Below are positions 47,158-57,545 of a stretch of DNA of 64,000 nt, in pieces; positions within the stretch are counted from its first letter, which is position 1; every line of letters begins with the position of its first letter. The notes beneath the pieces were generated by a model. The model had not been told where the DNA came from. It made no database searches and was given only the letters and a program-made list of their open reading frames with translations. This DNA comes from Leclercia sp. AS011 (GTDB lineage Bacteria; Pseudomonadota; Gammaproteobacteria; Enterobacterales; Enterobacteriaceae): positions 806,001 to 870,000 of the forward strand of contig NZ_JBBCMA010000001.1 of the NCBI RefSeq assembly GCF_037152535.1, read 5' to 3'. A program made the position numbers and the translations under genes.

Positions 47158-47430
47158 TTATCGACGACCCAGCAGCAGGCCGAGGACAATGCCCACTGCG
47201 CCTGCGGCAATAAGGCCGGTAAGAGGATTATTTTTTACCGCGTCGGTAACATCAGTCACTACGTCACTGGCCTGCGCGGCATATTTGCGCCCGGCACCTT
47301 TCAACTGATGTTTTGGTGAATCAACAAATTCGCCAAACTGCTGCTGGGCAGCACCAGCCGCTTCGTTCAGCTTGTTCTTCGCTTTATCACCAGCATATTG
47401 TGCATCATTATCAAGATTTTGTTCTGACAT
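47158..47430 (-). CDS. Small DUF883 (ElaB/YqjD-like) membrane-anchored protein
   Basis: 90 residues. A hydrophilic helical N-terminal part, rich in Gln, Ala and Asp, is followed by the family's C-terminal membrane segment with Gly pattern (NNPLTGLIAAGAVGIVLGLLLGRR). Relatives YqjD and ElaB of E. coli attach ribosomes to the inner membrane in stationary phase; whether this protein does so is unknown. It has a GGAG ribosome site and its own terminator. It sits where E. coli has yciE-yciF-yciG. Confidence 0.85.
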   Translation of the reverse strand: MSEQNLDNDAQYAGDKAKNKLNEAAGAAQQQFGEFVDSPKHQLKGAGRKYAAQASDVVTDVTDAVKNNPLTGLIAAGAVGIVLGLLLGRR

Positions 47431-47535
47431 AACGTTCTCCTTTTGTAGTCAATGTAAAGCATAGACTCCATAGAGATATCCTGAAGAAAATGGGATTAAT
47501 ACTTAAGAAACGGGTGGCCAGTCGCCACCCTGGTG

Positions 47536-47769
47536 TTACTTCTGGATCAGATAACGGATGGTGGGACCATCCTGCTGAATATCCAGCACTGTATAGCCGT
47601 GGTTTTTGGCATCCAGCGGAATATTGTTGATGGATTGCGGACAGTCACTCACCACCTCGAGGATCTCGCCTTTTTTCAACTGCGGCATCGCCTCAAGGGT
47701 TGCGACGGCCGGGTAGGGGCAAGGTTCACCCACCATATCGAGGCGGTAATCGGGAACGATCTCTTTCAT
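47536..47769 (-). CDS. yedF: TusA-family sulfur carrier-like protein YedF
   Basis: 77 residues, as in E. coli YedF. TusA/SirA fold with the CPxP motif at C17 (GEPCPYPAV). The Cys is the presumed persulfide- or selenium-carrying residue. Translationally coupled to yedE by an ATGA overlap, suggesting YedE imports a sulfur or selenium compound that YedF receives. Confidence 0.93.
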   Translation of the reverse strand: MKEIVPDYRLDMVGEPCPYPAVATLEAMPQLKKGEILEVVSDCPQSINNIPLDAKNHGYTVLDIQQDGPTIRYLIQK

Positions 47770-48977
47770 GCGGCTTCCTCACGTCTTTCAGTATTCACGG
47801 CAGCGCGACGGAAGAAGCGTTTCTCCTGCGCCAGCACCAGTAAAAAGGCGATCAACAGCAAAAGGTAGGTCACCAGCAGCCCGCCCAGCGGACCGAAGGT
47901 ATTGAGAAGATTGACCTTATCCCAGTTGGTTGCCAGCGCCGGGGCAAAATCATCCCAGTAATATGCCAGCAGGGTTGAGCCAATCACGTTACCCAGACCG
48001 ACCCACCAGTAGTGAACCTGACCTTCAACCGCACGGTACATCCAGCCCGTTTCGCAGCCGCCCGCCAGTACAATCCCGAAGCCAAACAGCAGCCCGCCGA
48101 TAATAGCGTTCGGCCCGGCCCACATGATTTTGGGGGCCACGCCCAGCTGGACGTAGCTAAAAATGCCGATGGCGCTCACCGCCATCCCGGCGATGATCGC
48201 TTTCGCCATCATGGTGCGCCCGGTGATCCACATATCCCGGAAGGCCGAGGTAAAACAGATCTGCGCCCGCTCAATCAGCAGACCAAAGCCGACCCCGAAC
48301 AGCATCGCCAGCCCGAGTTTGGGCTGATCCAGCGCGGTACAGAGCGCCCAGGCCAACATCCCAAAGAGCACCAGCATCCCGAAACGAAAGCGGCGGCGGG
48401 CCTGATCGGGCTTCTGGGTCAGCGGCGAGGCGGCGCTCACCTTTTGCATGTTGACCGGGATACGGAACAGCGGCAGCAGCGTGAAGCGTGCGCCAAAGTA
48501 CGAGCCCACGGCGGTAGCCAGGGCGAAGAACCAGGCGTGCAGGGAGAACTGGGGAATGCCGGTGAAGAAGGCGGCCAGGTTACAGCCCATCGCCAGACGC
48601 GCGCCAAACCCGGCGATGATGCCCCCGATGACCGCCTGAGCGATGCGGATCCGGCTCTTCGGCATGCGCAGTTTGACGTTGTTGGCCCACAGTGCGGCAG
48701 CGAAACAGCCGCCGAACATACCGATGATCATCATCCCGTCGATACGGGTGAGCGGTGTGCCTTCGAGATGGATCAGTTTGAAATAGCCCCACTCTTCGGT
48801 ATGCACGCCCGCCAGCTGCAATAGCTGACCGCCCCAGCGGGTGAATTCGCCAGTGACGGCCCAGAAGGTGCCGGTGATGCCGAAGTAGTAGGTAGAGAGG
48901 ATGCCTGCTGCAATAACCGCAGGAACGGGGGACCAGAACTTAATCAAATAAGTCTGTTTAAAGTGTTGCCACGACAT
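47766..48977 (-). CDS. yedE: YeeE/YedE-family sulfur or selenium transport membrane protein YedE
   Basis: 403 residues (E. coli 401) with about ten hydrophobic segments. The Cys residues of this family lie within membrane-facing motifs (AMGCNLAAFFTG, ERAQICFTSAFRD, AGGCETGWMYR). The related TsuA imports thiosulfate by passing it between such Cys residues. The start MSWQHFKQ was taken from the E. coli protein; an upstream extension of 32 codons lacks support. In E. coli the yedEF pair is near fliA, so this position next to trp is a rearrangement or separate insertion. Confidence 0.92.
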   Translation of the reverse strand: MSWQHFKQTYLIKFWSPVPAVIAAGILSTYYFGITGTFWAVTGEFTRWGGQLLQLAGVHTEEWGYFKLIHLEGTPLTRIDGMMIIGMFGGCFAAALWANNVKLRMPKSRIRIAQAVIGGIIAGFGARLAMGCNLAAFFTGIPQFSLHAWFFALATAVGSYFGARFTLLPLFRIPVNMQKVSAASPLTQKPDQARRRFRFGMLVLFGMLAWALCTALDQPKLGLAMLFGVGFGLLIERAQICFTSAFRDMWITGRTMMAKAIIAGMAVSAIGIFSYVQLGVAPKIMWAGPNAIIGGLLFGFGIVLAGGCETGWMYRAVEGQVHYWWVGLGNVIGSTLLAYYWDDFAPALATNWDKVNLLNTFGPLGGLLVTYLLLLIAFLLVLAQEKRFFRRAAVNTERREEAA

Positions 48978-49104
48978 AGATAAGCCTCTGAACTCAGAAG
49001 GTTTAAGGAGTAAGAATGAAAATACGGGGGGGATAATACGCCGGGAAACACATTTGAACAGCGTTAAATGCACGAAAGCTCGAAGGGATCAATTTACGCA
49101 AGAT

Positions 49105-49127
49105 GCCGCCTGGCAAAACCAGACGGC
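49105..49127 (-). promoter_or_regulatory. Stem-loop after trpA
   Basis: GCCGCCTGG-CAAAA-CCAGACGGC (one G-U pair in the RNA) 8 bp beyond the trpA stop. No T run follows, so it may be a 3'-end stabiliser or a Rho-dependent end rather than an intrinsic terminator. Confidence 0.5.
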
Positions 49128-49134
49128 GGTTGTC

Positions 49135-49944
49135 TTACTGCGGACGGGTCGCCGCTTTCATGGCGCTAGCGAAGGTTTTCAGCTCGCTCAGCATCTGCTC
49201 AGGCTTATCGACGTTGTTTTCGATAATTTTCACGATCGCCGAACCGGAAATCGCCCCGGCAGCACCGGCCCCCAGTGCCGCAGAGACCTGCTCCGGGGCC
49301 GAAATACCAAAGCCCTGCAGCGGTGGTGCGGCATTGTACTCTGCCAGTTTCTCTACCAGATGGTGCAGCGGCAGGGCGGCTTTGTTCTCCGCGCCCGTCA
49401 CCCCGGCGCGGGACAGCAGGTAGGTATACCCGCGTCCGTGGGAGGCGATCTGACGCAGCAGTTCGTCGTCGGCGTTCGGCGGGCAGATAAAGATCGGCGC
49501 GACGTTATGACGCATCGCCGCCTGGCGGAACGGGGCTGACTCCTCGACCGGCACATCGGCCACCAGCACGGAATCCACCCCCACGCGCGCGCACTCGGCG
49601 TAAAACTCGTCGATGCCGCGGTTAAACACCAGGTTGGCGTACATCAGCAGCCCAATGGGAATGGTCGGGTATTTCTGGCGAATCGTCGCCAGCATCTCAA
49701 AGCACTGGGACGGGGTCACGCCTGCGGCAAACGCGCGCAGGGTGGCGGCCTGGATGGTCGGGCCGTCGGCCAGCGGATCGGAGAAGGGAATACCCAGCTC
49801 CAGCGCATCGGCACCGGCTTCAATCAGGGTGTCGATAATTTTCAGCGACTGCTCCGGAGAGGGATCCCCCAGGGTAACGAAGGGAACAAAAGCGCCTTCC
49901 TTGCGAGCCTTCAGCTCAGCAAACACGTTATCGTAACGTTCCAT
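49135..49944 (-). CDS. trpA: Tryptophan synthase alpha chain
   Basis: 269 residues (E. coli 268). Splits indole-3-glycerol phosphate to indole, which travels to TrpB. TIM barrel with the catalytic Glu in [15 protein letters not shown] (about 49) and Asp in VLVADVP (about 60 later by family), plus the phosphate-binding [10 protein letters not shown] and GAISGSAIV. Its ATG overlaps the trpB stop by one base. Last gene of trpLEDCBA. Confidence 0.98.
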   Translation of the reverse strand: MERYDNVFAELKARKEGAFVPFVTLGDPSPEQSLKIIDTLIEAGADALELGIPFSDPLADGPTIQAATLRAFAAGVTPSQCFEMLATIRQKYPTIPIGLLMYANLVFNRGIDEFYAECARVGVDSVLVADVPVEESAPFRQAAMRHNVAPIFICPPNADDELLRQIASHGRGYTYLLSRAGVTGAENKAALPLHHLVEKLAEYNAAPPLQGFGISAPEQVSAALGAGAAGAISGSAIVKIIENNVDKPEQMLSELKTFASAMKAATRPQ

Positions 49945-51137
49945 CAGATTTCCCCTCGTGCTTTCAGAATATCGTGAACGGTAAAGATGTCTTTATCACC
50001 GCGACCGGAAAGGTTCACCACCAGCAGCTGCTCTTTTTCCGGGTTGTCTTTGATCATTTTCAGGGCATGGGCCAGCGCGTGCGAGGACTCCAGCGCAGGA
50101 ATAATCCCCTCTTTACGGCACAGGGTTTTAAACGCTTCCAGCGCTTCGTCATCGGTGATCGATACGTATTCGGCGCGACCGATGCTGTTCAGATAAGCGT
50201 GCTGCGGCCCGACGGACGGGAAGTCCAGCCCGGCAGAGATGGAGTACGACTCTTCAATCTGGCCTTCGTCGGTCTGCATCATTGGCGCTTTCATACCGAA
50301 GTAGATCCCCACGCGGCCATGCTTCAGCGGCGCACCGTGTTCACCGGTTTCAATCCCGTGACCGGCCGGCTCCACGCCAATCAGGCCCACGCTGGTATCG
50401 TCGATGAAGTCAGCGAACATACCGATGGCGTTAGATCCGCCGCCCACACAGGCGATAACTGCATCCGGCAGACGCCCCTCTTTTTCGAGGATCTGCGCTT
50501 TGGTCTCTTCACCGATCATCCGCTGGAATTCACGCACGATAGTCGGGAACGGGTGCGGACCCGCGGCGGTACCCAGCATATAGTGGGCGTTTTCATAGTT
50601 ACCGGACCAGTCGCGCAGCGCCTCGTTACAGGCATCTTTCAGCGTGGCAGAGCCGCTGTAAACCGGGATCACTTCCGCGCCCATCAGACGCATACGGAAG
50701 ACGTTTGGCGACTGACGCTCAACGTCCTTGGCACCCATGTAGATACGGCATTTCAGGCCGAGCAGGGCGCTGGCCAGCGCCGAGGCCACACCGTGCTGAC
50801 CGGCACCGGTTTCGGCGATGATTTCAGTTTTACCCATCCGTTTTGCCAGCAGCGCCTGACCCAGCACCTGGTTGGTTTTATGTGCGCCGCCGTGGAGCAG
50901 ATCTTCACGCTTAAGATACAGCGTGGTGTTGGTGCCCTCGGTCAGGTTACGGCATTTGGTCAGGGCCGTCGGACGACCGGCATAGTTTTTCAGCAGGTCG
51001 GTAAATTCAGCCTGGAAGAGCGGATCTTTTTGCGCGCTCACGAACGCCTCTTCCAGCTGGCGCAGGGCGGGCATCAGGATCTGCGGCACATACATGCCGC
51101 CGAATTCGCCAAAGTAAGGGTTTAATAATGTGGTCAT
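49944..51137 (-). CDS. trpB: Tryptophan synthase beta chain
   Basis: 397 residues, as in E. coli. PLP enzyme with the Schiff-base Lys in [15 protein letters not shown] (about 87), the indole tunnel region [10 protein letters not shown], and the phosphate-binding GGGSNAIG (about 232). Start [14 protein letters not shown] taken as the family start; the frame extends upstream into trpC. Forms the alpha2-beta2 complex with TrpA. Confidence 0.98.
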   Translation of the reverse strand: MTTLLNPYFGEFGGMYVPQILMPALRQLEEAFVSAQKDPLFQAEFTDLLKNYAGRPTALTKCRNLTEGTNTTLYLKREDLLHGGAHKTNQVLGQALLAKRMGKTEIIAETGAGQHGVASALASALLGLKCRIYMGAKDVERQSPNVFRMRLMGAEVIPVYSGSATLKDACNEALRDWSGNYENAHYMLGTAAGPHPFPTIVREFQRMIGEETKAQILEKEGRLPDAVIACVGGGSNAIGMFADFIDDTSVGLIGVEPAGHGIETGEHGAPLKHGRVGIYFGMKAPMMQTDEGQIEESYSISAGLDFPSVGPQHAYLNSIGRAEYVSITDDEALEAFKTLCRKEGIIPALESSHALAHALKMIKDNPEKEQLLVVNLSGRGDKDIFTVHDILKARGEI

Positions 51138-51147
51138 CTTCTCTTCC

Positions 51148-52506
51148 TTAATATGCACGCAGCGTTTTAAACACCGAAGCCAGCTTGCCGGCATCTTTGA
51201 TGCCCGGCTGCGACTCAACGCCTGAATTGAAATCGAGACCTGCGCAGCCAGATTTGGCGGCTTCAACGCAGTTGTCCGGGCTTAAGCCCCCGGCGAGCAG
51301 GACGTTATCCAGCGTCTCACCGTTGAGCAGCGACCAGTCAAAGCGCTGCCCGGTTCCGCCCTGGCCATTATCCAGAACATATTTATCAACATGATTAAGC
51401 GTGCGCGGCGGCAGGGTGTCGGCCACGCTCAGCGCTTTCCAGATCTGCACCTGCGGAGGCAAGGTTTCACGCAGGGTATCGATATAGCGCTGGTCTTCGC
51501 TGCCATGGAGCTGAACGGCGGCAAGAGAAAGGGCCTCTGCCGTGGCAACTACCTTGTCGATGGCCGCATTGCGGAATACGCCCACGTACTGCAGCGGTGC
51601 GGCAGCGATCACCTCGCGCGCCTGGGTTTCGCTGACGTTGCGCGGGGAGGATTCAACAAAGATCAGCCCGCCGTAAATAGCACCCGCTTCATGGGCCGCC
51701 GCGGCATCCTGAGGACGGGTCAGGCCGCAGACCTTGTTTTCACCCAGCAGGACGCGACGCACTGCCGCGCTGAGATCGGCCTGCTCCATCATCGCCGAAC
51801 CAATCAGGAAGCCGTTGGCGAAGTGGCTCAGCTCGCGAACCTGGGCATAAGAATTGATGCCGGACTCGCTGATCACCGTTACGCCTGCGCCCAGACGCGG
51901 CGCCAGCTGGCGGGTGCGGTTGAGGTCGATAGAGAGGTCGCGCAGGTCGCGGTTATTGATCCCCACCACTTTCGCCTCCAGGGCGATGGCGCGCTCCAGC
52001 TCCTCTTCGTTGCTCACCTCGGTCAACACGCCCATGTTCAGGCTGTGCGCCACCGCGGCAAGCTGGCGGTACTGCTCATCATCCAGCACCGAGAGCATCA
52101 GCAGGCAGGCGTCGGCCTGATAAAAGCGTGCCAGCCAGATTTGATACGGGTCGATAATAAAGTCTTTGCACAAAATCGGCTGCGGGGCGATCCCGCTGAC
52201 GATCGGCAGAAAATCAAAGCTGCCCTGGAAATACTTCTCATCGGTCAGCACCGAAATGGCCGAAGCGTGGTGCTTATAGATGGCGGCAATTTGTGCCGGG
52301 TCGAAATCATCGCGGATCACCCCTTTCGACGGAGAAGCCTTTTTGCACTCCAGGATAAACGCGGTTCGCGCGCCCCGCAGGGCCTCATAGAAACGACGGC
52401 TGCTCGGCACCACCTCATTCTGGAAACTGGCGAGCGGTTGCTGCGCTTTACGGGCTTCAACCCAGATGGCCTTATCGGCAACGATTTTCGCTAATACGGT
52501 CTGCAT
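51148..52506 (-). CDS. trpC: Bifunctional indole-3-glycerol phosphate synthase / phosphoribosylanthranilate isomerase
   Basis: 452 residues. The N-terminal half (about 1-255) is IGPS (catalytic [32 protein letters not shown]). The C-terminal half (about 256-452) is PRAI, with [11 protein letters not shown] and [14 protein letters not shown]. The TrpC-TrpF fusion is typical of enterobacteria. 3-bp gap from trpD. Confidence 0.98.
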   Translation of the reverse strand: MQTVLAKIVADKAIWVEARKAQQPLASFQNEVVPSSRRFYEALRGARTAFILECKKASPSKGVIRDDFDPAQIAAIYKHHASAISVLTDEKYFQGSFDFLPIVSGIAPQPILCKDFIIDPYQIWLARFYQADACLLMLSVLDDEQYRQLAAVAHSLNMGVLTEVSNEEELERAIALEAKVVGINNRDLRDLSIDLNRTRQLAPRLGAGVTVISESGINSYAQVRELSHFANGFLIGSAMMEQADLSAAVRRVLLGENKVCGLTRPQDAAAAHEAGAIYGGLIFVESSPRNVSETQAREVIAAAPLQYVGVFRNAAIDKVVATAEALSLAAVQLHGSEDQRYIDTLRETLPPQVQIWKALSVADTLPPRTLNHVDKYVLDNGQGGTGQRFDWSLLNGETLDNVLLAGGLSPDNCVEAAKSGCAGLDFNSGVESQPGIKDAGKLASVFKTLRAY

Positions 52507-52509
52507 TGT

Positions 52510-54105
52510 TTACCCTCTTGCCGCAAGTGCGGTCACTCGGTCGTAGGCTGCGCCAGAGCGCAACACGTCCATCACTTTTTGTGCATTAACCTGGAGATTT
52601 TCTTCGCCGTGCAGACGCATCAGCATGGCGACGTTAGCGGCCACGGCGGCCTCATGCGCAGGCTCACCTTTACCTTGTAACAGGCGCGTCAGAATGTCAC
52701 GGTTTTCTTCCGGGGTGCCGCCTGCCAGCTGCTCCTGGTGATACGGCGTCAGGCCAAAGTCGGCGGCCTCAAGCTGATAGCTTTTGATTTCGCCGTTATT
52801 CAGCTCGGCCACCAGGGTCGGCGCATGCAGGGAGACTTCGTCCATCCCGCCGCTGTGCACCACCGCGGCGCGCTGATAGCCGAGCACGCGCAGGGTTTCG
52901 GCAATCGGCAGCACCAGCTCCGGGCTGTAGACGCCAATCAGCGCCAGCGGCGGGTGCGCCGGGTTGATCAGCGGGCCCAGCACGTTAAACAGGGTGCGGG
53001 TTTTCAGCTGCTGACGCACCGGCATCGCGTGACGGAACCCGGTGTGATACTTCGGGGCGAACAGGAAGCAGACCCCCAGCTCGTCCAGCGCATCGCGGGA
53101 TTTCTCCGCGTTCATGTCCAGATTGATGCCGAAAGCGGCCAGCAGATCCGACGATCCGGAACGGCTGGAGACGCTGCGGTTGCCGTGCTTCGCCACCTTC
53201 AGCCCACAGGCTGCGGCCACGAAGGCGCTGGCGGTAGAGATGTTGATACTGTTGCTGCCGTCGCCACCGGTGCCGACGATATCCGCGAACAGATAGTCCG
53301 GACGCGGGAACGGGGCGGCGTTTTCCAGCAGGGCGGTGGCGGCCCCGGCGATCTCCTGCGGCTGCTCGCCACGCACTTTCATGCTCACCAGCGCGGCGGC
53401 CAGCTGCTCCGGCTTCAGCTCGCCGCGGACCACGGCGGAGAAGAGCTGGTGGCTCTCCTGCTGGCTCAGGGTTTGCGCCTGATAGAGTTTTTCCAGAATC
53501 GGCTGCAGGGTGTTGGTCTGCTCCAGCTTCTGCAGCGCCCAGTTGAGGGTCTGCTCCAGCAGGCGTGCGCCCTGGGAGGTGAGAATGGATTCCGGGTGGA
53601 ACTGCATGCCGCACACCCGGTCTGCATCGTGACGCACCGCCATCACCATCCCGTTGAAATGGGCGTTGATAGTCAGGCCTGCCGGAATATTACTGCCCAC
53701 CAGCGAGTGATAGCGTGCCACCGGCAGCGGGTTCATCAGCCCGGCAAACATCGCCTGGCCGTCATGTTCAATACTGGAGGCTTTCCCGTGCAGGATCTCA
53801 CCGGCCTGACCAACGTAACCGCCGTAGGCCTCGACAATCGCCTGATGACCCAGACAGATGCCGATGATCGGCAGCTTGCCGCGCATGCGGGTCAGCAGCT
53901 CCGGCATACAGCCCGCTTCACTTGGCGCGCCCGGGCCCGGGGAGAGCATCAGCACCGGGTTTTGCATGGTCGCCAGGCGGTCGATTAAGGTCTGGGCCGG
54001 AACATGGTTACGGTAAATCACCACGTTGTGACCGTTTGCACGCAGCTGATCCGCCAGGTTGTAGGTAAATGAGTCGATATTATCGAGCAGCAGAATGTCA
54101 GCCAT
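52510..54105 (-). CDS. trpD: Bifunctional anthranilate synthase glutaminase / anthranilate phosphoribosyltransferase (TrpGD)
   Basis: 531 residues, as in E. coli. Residues 1-195 are a class I glutamine amidotransferase with the nucleophile Cys in GICLGHQAI (about 84) and the His-Glu pair in QFHPESIL. The rest is the phosphoribosyltransferase with the PRPP loop [14 protein letters not shown]. The fused TrpG domain supplies ammonia to TrpE. The ATG overlaps the trpE stop by one base. Confidence 0.98.
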   Translation of the reverse strand: MADILLLDNIDSFTYNLADQLRANGHNVVIYRNHVPAQTLIDRLATMQNPVLMLSPGPGAPSEAGCMPELLTRMRGKLPIIGICLGHQAIVEAYGGYVGQAGEILHGKASSIEHDGQAMFAGLMNPLPVARYHSLVGSNIPAGLTINAHFNGMVMAVRHDADRVCGMQFHPESILTSQGARLLEQTLNWALQKLEQTNTLQPILEKLYQAQTLSQQESHQLFSAVVRGELKPEQLAAALVSMKVRGEQPQEIAGAATALLENAAPFPRPDYLFADIVGTGGDGSNSINISTASAFVAAACGLKVAKHGNRSVSSRSGSSDLLAAFGINLDMNAEKSRDALDELGVCFLFAPKYHTGFRHAMPVRQQLKTRTLFNVLGPLINPAHPPLALIGVYSPELVLPIAETLRVLGYQRAAVVHSGGMDEVSLHAPTLVAELNNGEIKSYQLEAADFGLTPYHQEQLAGGTPEENRDILTRLLQGKGEPAHEAAVAANVAMLMRLHGEENLQVNAQKVMDVLRSGAAYDRVTALAARG

Positions 54106-55667
54106 CAGAAAATCTCCTGTGCGTGATGGGCAGTCGCAATTGCGCGCAGTACCGCGCGGGCCTTATTGCGGGTTTCGTCAGCTTCAGACTGCGGAACCGA
54201 GTCGAGCACGATGCCTGCGCCCGCCTGGACGGTGGCAATGCCTTCTTCAACGTAGGCGGAGCGGATCACAATGCAGGTGTCCAGATCGCCATGGGCGGTA
54301 AAGTAACCCACCGCACCGCCGTAGCTGCCGCGGCGGCGGCCTTCGGCCTGAGCGATAAGCTGCATGGCGCGGACTTTCGGCGCGCCGCTCAGGGTGCCCA
54401 TGTTCATGCAGGCGCGGTAGGCGTGCAGCACATCCAGATCCTGACGCAGCTCGCCCACCACGCGGGAGACCAGGTGCATCACGAAGGAGTAACGGTCCAC
54501 TTTGGTTAAATCCGCCACGTAGCGGCTGCCCGGAGTGCAGATGCGCGCCAGATCGTTACGCGCCAGATCTACCAGCATCAGATGCTCAGACATCTCTTTC
54601 TGGTCGGTGCGCATCTCCAGTTCAATGCGGCTGTCGAGATCGCGGTCCAGAGAACCGTCGGCGCGGCGACCGCGCGGGCGGGTTCCGGCAATCGGATAGA
54701 TTTCAATCTGACGGCTGGTGGCGTCGTACTTCAGGGAGCTCTCCGGCGACGCGCCGAACAGCGTAAAATCGTTATCCTGCATAAAGAACATGTACGGGCT
54801 GGGGTTGCTCTTCTTCAGCACATCGTAGGCTGCCAGCGGCGAAGGGCAGGGCAGGGAGAAGCGACGGGACGGTACCACCTGGAAAATCTCGCCCGCGCGA
54901 ATCGCTTTCTGCATCTGGCGAACCACCACGCCGTACTCATCGTCCGTCTGGCTGACGTCGCAGCGCATCTGCTCTACGCGCTGCACCGGCAGTTCTGGTG
55001 GGGCTTCATTCATCTGCGCCTGCAGCTGGGCGATACGTTGCTCCAGACGCTGTTTTTCTGCCAGCAATGGCGTAAACAGGCTGGCCTGAATGCGGGTGTA
55101 TTTTTTCTGGTGGTCGATCACCAGTAAGGTTTCCGCCAGGTAGAAGCAGTAGTCCGGGCAGCGGTTGCCCTGTTCAAGCTCCGGAAGCTCTTCAAAGCCG
55201 GCGACCAGGTCATAGGCAAACAGCCCGCCGAAGAACATCGCTTCGCGCTCATGTTCCGGGACATTCACCAGGCCCTGTAACAGACGGAAGGCATCAAATA
55301 CCGACAGCGAGCAGAGGCGGGCATCTTCGTCCAGCAGCTGGCTGACCGGCGGGAAGTGCAGGATCCGCTGGTCCGGGCGATGTTCATTCTCAATGCCTGC
55401 CGGCAGCACGCCATCCAGTAAACAGAGCAGCGCTGCGCCATTTTCAGAAAGCGCCTGCAGGGTGACGGTGTTACCCATAGCGGTGATGCGCAGCGCACTG
55501 TCGACCAGCAGCAGGCTTTTCAGGTCATCCTTACTGTCGATATCCGCCGACTCCAGCAGCAGCGTGGCAGGGCGTGCGCCGCAGACCTGATGGAACAGGG
55601 CGGTAGGGTTGTGGCGATACGCCGCCTCACGGGTCAGCAGTTCAAGGGTCGGTTTGGCTGTTTGCAT
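54105..55667 (-). CDS. trpE: Anthranilate synthase component I
   Basis: 520 residues, as in E. coli. Makes anthranilate from chorismate using ammonia from TrpGD. The N-terminal domain has the tryptophan feedback site ([11 protein letters not shown]). The chorismate-binding domain carries [24 protein letters not shown] and [11 protein letters not shown]. First structural gene after the attenuator. Confidence 0.98.
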   Translation of the reverse strand: MQTAKPTLELLTREAAYRHNPTALFHQVCGARPATLLLESADIDSKDDLKSLLLVDSALRITAMGNTVTLQALSENGAALLCLLDGVLPAGIENEHRPDQRILHFPPVSQLLDEDARLCSLSVFDAFRLLQGLVNVPEHEREAMFFGGLFAYDLVAGFEELPELEQGNRCPDYCFYLAETLLVIDHQKKYTRIQASLFTPLLAEKQRLEQRIAQLQAQMNEAPPELPVQRVEQMRCDVSQTDDEYGVVVRQMQKAIRAGEIFQVVPSRRFSLPCPSPLAAYDVLKKSNPSPYMFFMQDNDFTLFGASPESSLKYDATSRQIEIYPIAGTRPRGRRADGSLDRDLDSRIELEMRTDQKEMSEHLMLVDLARNDLARICTPGSRYVADLTKVDRYSFVMHLVSRVVGELRQDLDVLHAYRACMNMGTLSGAPKVRAMQLIAQAEGRRRGSYGGAVGYFTAHGDLDTCIVIRSAYVEEGIATVQAGAGIVLDSVPQSEADETRNKARAVLRAIATAHHAQEIF

Positions 55668-55691
55668 TTTTTGTTCTCTTTATTCTGTTCA

Positions 55692-55716
55692 TAAAAAAGC
55701 CCGCTCAGTGGCGGGC
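55692..55716 (-). terminator. trp attenuator (3:4 terminator)
   Basis: On the minus strand GCCCGC-CACTGA-GCGGGC followed by a run of T residues, between trpL and trpE. It should form when tryptophan-charged tRNA lets the ribosome finish the leader peptide. Confidence 0.92.
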
Positions 55717-55761
55717 CAGGTATCTGTTTGCATGACGCAGACGTACGACACTGCCCGATAA

Positions 55762-55806
55762 TCAGGAAGTGCGCCACCATCTGTGCAGAGTGAAATGTGC
55801 AGTCAT
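55762..55806 (-). CDS. trpL: trp operon leader peptide TrpL
   Basis: A 14-residue frame, MTAHFTLHRWWRTS. It carries the tandem Trp codons and the WWRTS ending of the enterobacterial leader peptides, preceded by a GAGGT ribosome site. Its N-terminal half differs from E. coli (MKAIFVLKG). Ribosome stalling at the two Trp codons prevents the downstream attenuator. Too short for ordinary gene calling. Confidence 0.93.
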   Translation of the reverse strand: MTAHFTLHRWWRTS

Positions 55807-55834
55807 TTTCAGATACCTCGTTGAGTGAACTTGC

Positions 55835-55853
55835 GTACTAGTTAACTAGTTCG
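55835..55853. promoter_or_regulatory. TrpR operator
   Basis: Perfect palindrome ACTAGTTAACTAGT at 55837-55850 within GTACTAGTTAACTAGTTCG, identical to the E. coli trp operator core and covering the -10 element. Confidence 0.95.
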
Positions 55854-55868
55854 ATGGCGTAATGTCAA
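55840..55868 (-). promoter_or_regulatory. trp promoter
   Basis: On the minus strand, -35 TTGACA (55868-55863), 17-bp spacer and -10 TTAACT (55845-55840), overlapped by the TrpR operator. Confidence 0.92.
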
Positions 55869-55944
55869 CCCCCCGATTTCAGAATTTCACCACATACCGC
55901 TATTATGGCGGCGCAGATATTGAAGATGAGTGACGGGAGCCGCT

Positions 55945-56826
55945 TTGAGCGACACGAATTACGCAGTGATTTACGACTTACACAGCCATACTCAGGCCTC
56001 TGACGGCCTGCTTACGCCCGAAGAACTTGTCCATCGCGCCCATGAAATGCGTGTCGGGACGCTGGCGATCACCGATCACGATACCACCGAGGCCATTGCG
56101 GCCGCGCGGGCGGAAATTGCCCGCAGTGAATTGCCGCTTACACTGATAGCAGGGGTGGAAATTTCCACCGTCTGGGAAAATCATGAGATCCATATCGTCG
56201 GGCTGAACATCGATATTGAGAACCCGACCATGTGCGCGTTTCTGGATGAGCAAAAGACGCGTCGCGTTTTGCGCGCAGAACTGATAGCCGAGCGGCTGGA
56301 TAAAGCCCATATCCCCGGTGCCTGGGAAGGGGCGCTGCGTCTGGCTAACGGCGGTGCGGTAACCCGGGCGCACTTTGCCCGTTTTCTGGTCGAGGCCGGG
56401 AAGGCGAATAACATCGCGGATGTATTTAAAAAATACCTTGCACGGGGGAAAACCGGATACGTTCCTCCCCAGTGGTGTACAATAGAACAAGCTATTGATG
56501 TCATTCATCATTCTGGCGGTAAGGCAGTGCTGGCCCATCCCGGGCGGTATGATCTTTCTGCCAAATGGCTGAAACGTCTGCTGGCATACTTCGCCGAACA
56601 CGGCGGAGACGCGATGGAAGTCGCGCAGTGCCAGCAGGCACCCAACGAGCGCAGTCAACTGGCTGAGTATGCCCGCCAGTACGGCCTCCTTGGCTCCCAG
56701 GGCTCTGATTTTCATCAGCCTTGCCCCTGGATCGAGCTGGGACGCAAGCTCTGGTTACCCGCAGGCGTCGAGCCGGTGTGGGGACTCTGGGAGCAGCCAA
56801 CGTCAATTGAAGAGAGGGAAGTATGA
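55945..56826 (+). CDS. rnm: RNase AM / PHP-domain phosphoesterase (YciV)
   Basis: 293 residues, as in E. coli. PHP domain with metal ligands in YDLHSHTQASDG (about 13-19), ITDHDT (about 43-47), and later His/Asp in LAHPGRY and SQGSDFHQP. A 5'-3' exoribonuclease acting in rRNA 5' maturation, also hydrolysing 3',5'-bisphosphonucleotides. It starts with TTG (55945), chosen for GGGAG 5 bp upstream and the orthologue's N-terminus (SDTNYAVIYDLHSHT). It overlaps yciO by ATGA. Confidence 0.94.
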   Translation: MSDTNYAVIYDLHSHTQASDGLLTPEELVHRAHEMRVGTLAITDHDTTEAIAAARAEIARSELPLTLIAGVEISTVWENHEIHIVGLNIDIENPTMCAFLDEQKTRRVLRAELIAERLDKAHIPGAWEGALRLANGGAVTRAHFARFLVEAGKANNIADVFKKYLARGKTGYVPPQWCTIEQAIDVIHHSGGKAVLAHPGRYDLSAKWLKRLLAYFAEHGGDAMEVAQCQQAPNERSQLAEYARQYGLLGSQGSDFHQPCPWIELGRKLWLPAGVEPVWGLWEQPTSIEEREV

Positions 56827-57443
56827 GTCAATTTTTCTATATCCATCCTGACAATCCGCAGCCGCGTTTGATTAATCAGGCCGTGGAGATCGTGCGTAAG
56901 GGCGGAGTTATCGTCTATCCAACCGATTCGGGTTATGCGCTGGGTTGTAAAATCGAAGACAAAAGCGCGATGGAACGTATTTGCCGGATCCGTCACATCC
57001 CTAACGGGCATAACTTTACCCTGATGTGCCGCGATCTCTCTGAGCTATCGACCTACTCCTACGTGGATAACGTGGCGTTTCGGTTGATTAAAAATAACAC
57101 GCCGGGTAACTACACCTTTATCCTCAAGGGGACGAAAGAGGTGCCGCGTCGCCTGCTGCAGGAAAAGCGCAAAACGATCGGGATGCGCGTGCCGTCGAAC
57201 CCAATAGCGCAGGCGCTGCTGGAGACGCACGGCGAGCCGATGCTCTCGACGTCGCTGATGCTGCCGGGCAGCGAGTTCACCGAATCCGATCCGGATGAGA
57301 TCAAAGAGCGCCTGGAGAAGCAGGTGGATTTGATAATTCACGGCGGCTATCTCGGCCAACAGCCGACTACGGTCATCGATTTAACGGAAGATGCGCCAGT
57401 GGTGCTGCGTGAAGGGGTGGGTGACGTAAAACCTTTCTTGTAA
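56823..57443 (+). CDS. yciO: YrdC/Sua5-like protein YciO
   Basis: 206 residues, the length of E. coli YciO. YrdC domain with the KxR nucleotide-binding pattern (GGVIVYPTDSGYALGC; RICRIRH). It is a paralogue of TsaC, which makes threonylcarbamoyl-AMP for tRNA t6A, but is weaker or specialised in that reaction. Coupled to rnm through the ATGA overlap. Confidence 0.94.
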   Translation: MSQFFYIHPDNPQPRLINQAVEIVRKGGVIVYPTDSGYALGCKIEDKSAMERICRIRHIPNGHNFTLMCRDLSELSTYSYVDNVAFRLIKNNTPGNYTFILKGTKEVPRRLLQEKRKTIGMRVPSNPIAQALLETHGEPMLSTSLMLPGSEFTESDPDEIKERLEKQVDLIIHGGYLGQQPTTVIDLTEDAPVVLREGVGDVKPFL

Positions 57444-57545
57444 CGATGTAAGCCGCTATACTACGCGGCCATCAGTTTAGCGGTAATTTCTCCGCTATAA
57501 TGACCCTATTCGACGCCTGTGAAGGCGACACCTGAAGGAAGCTCA

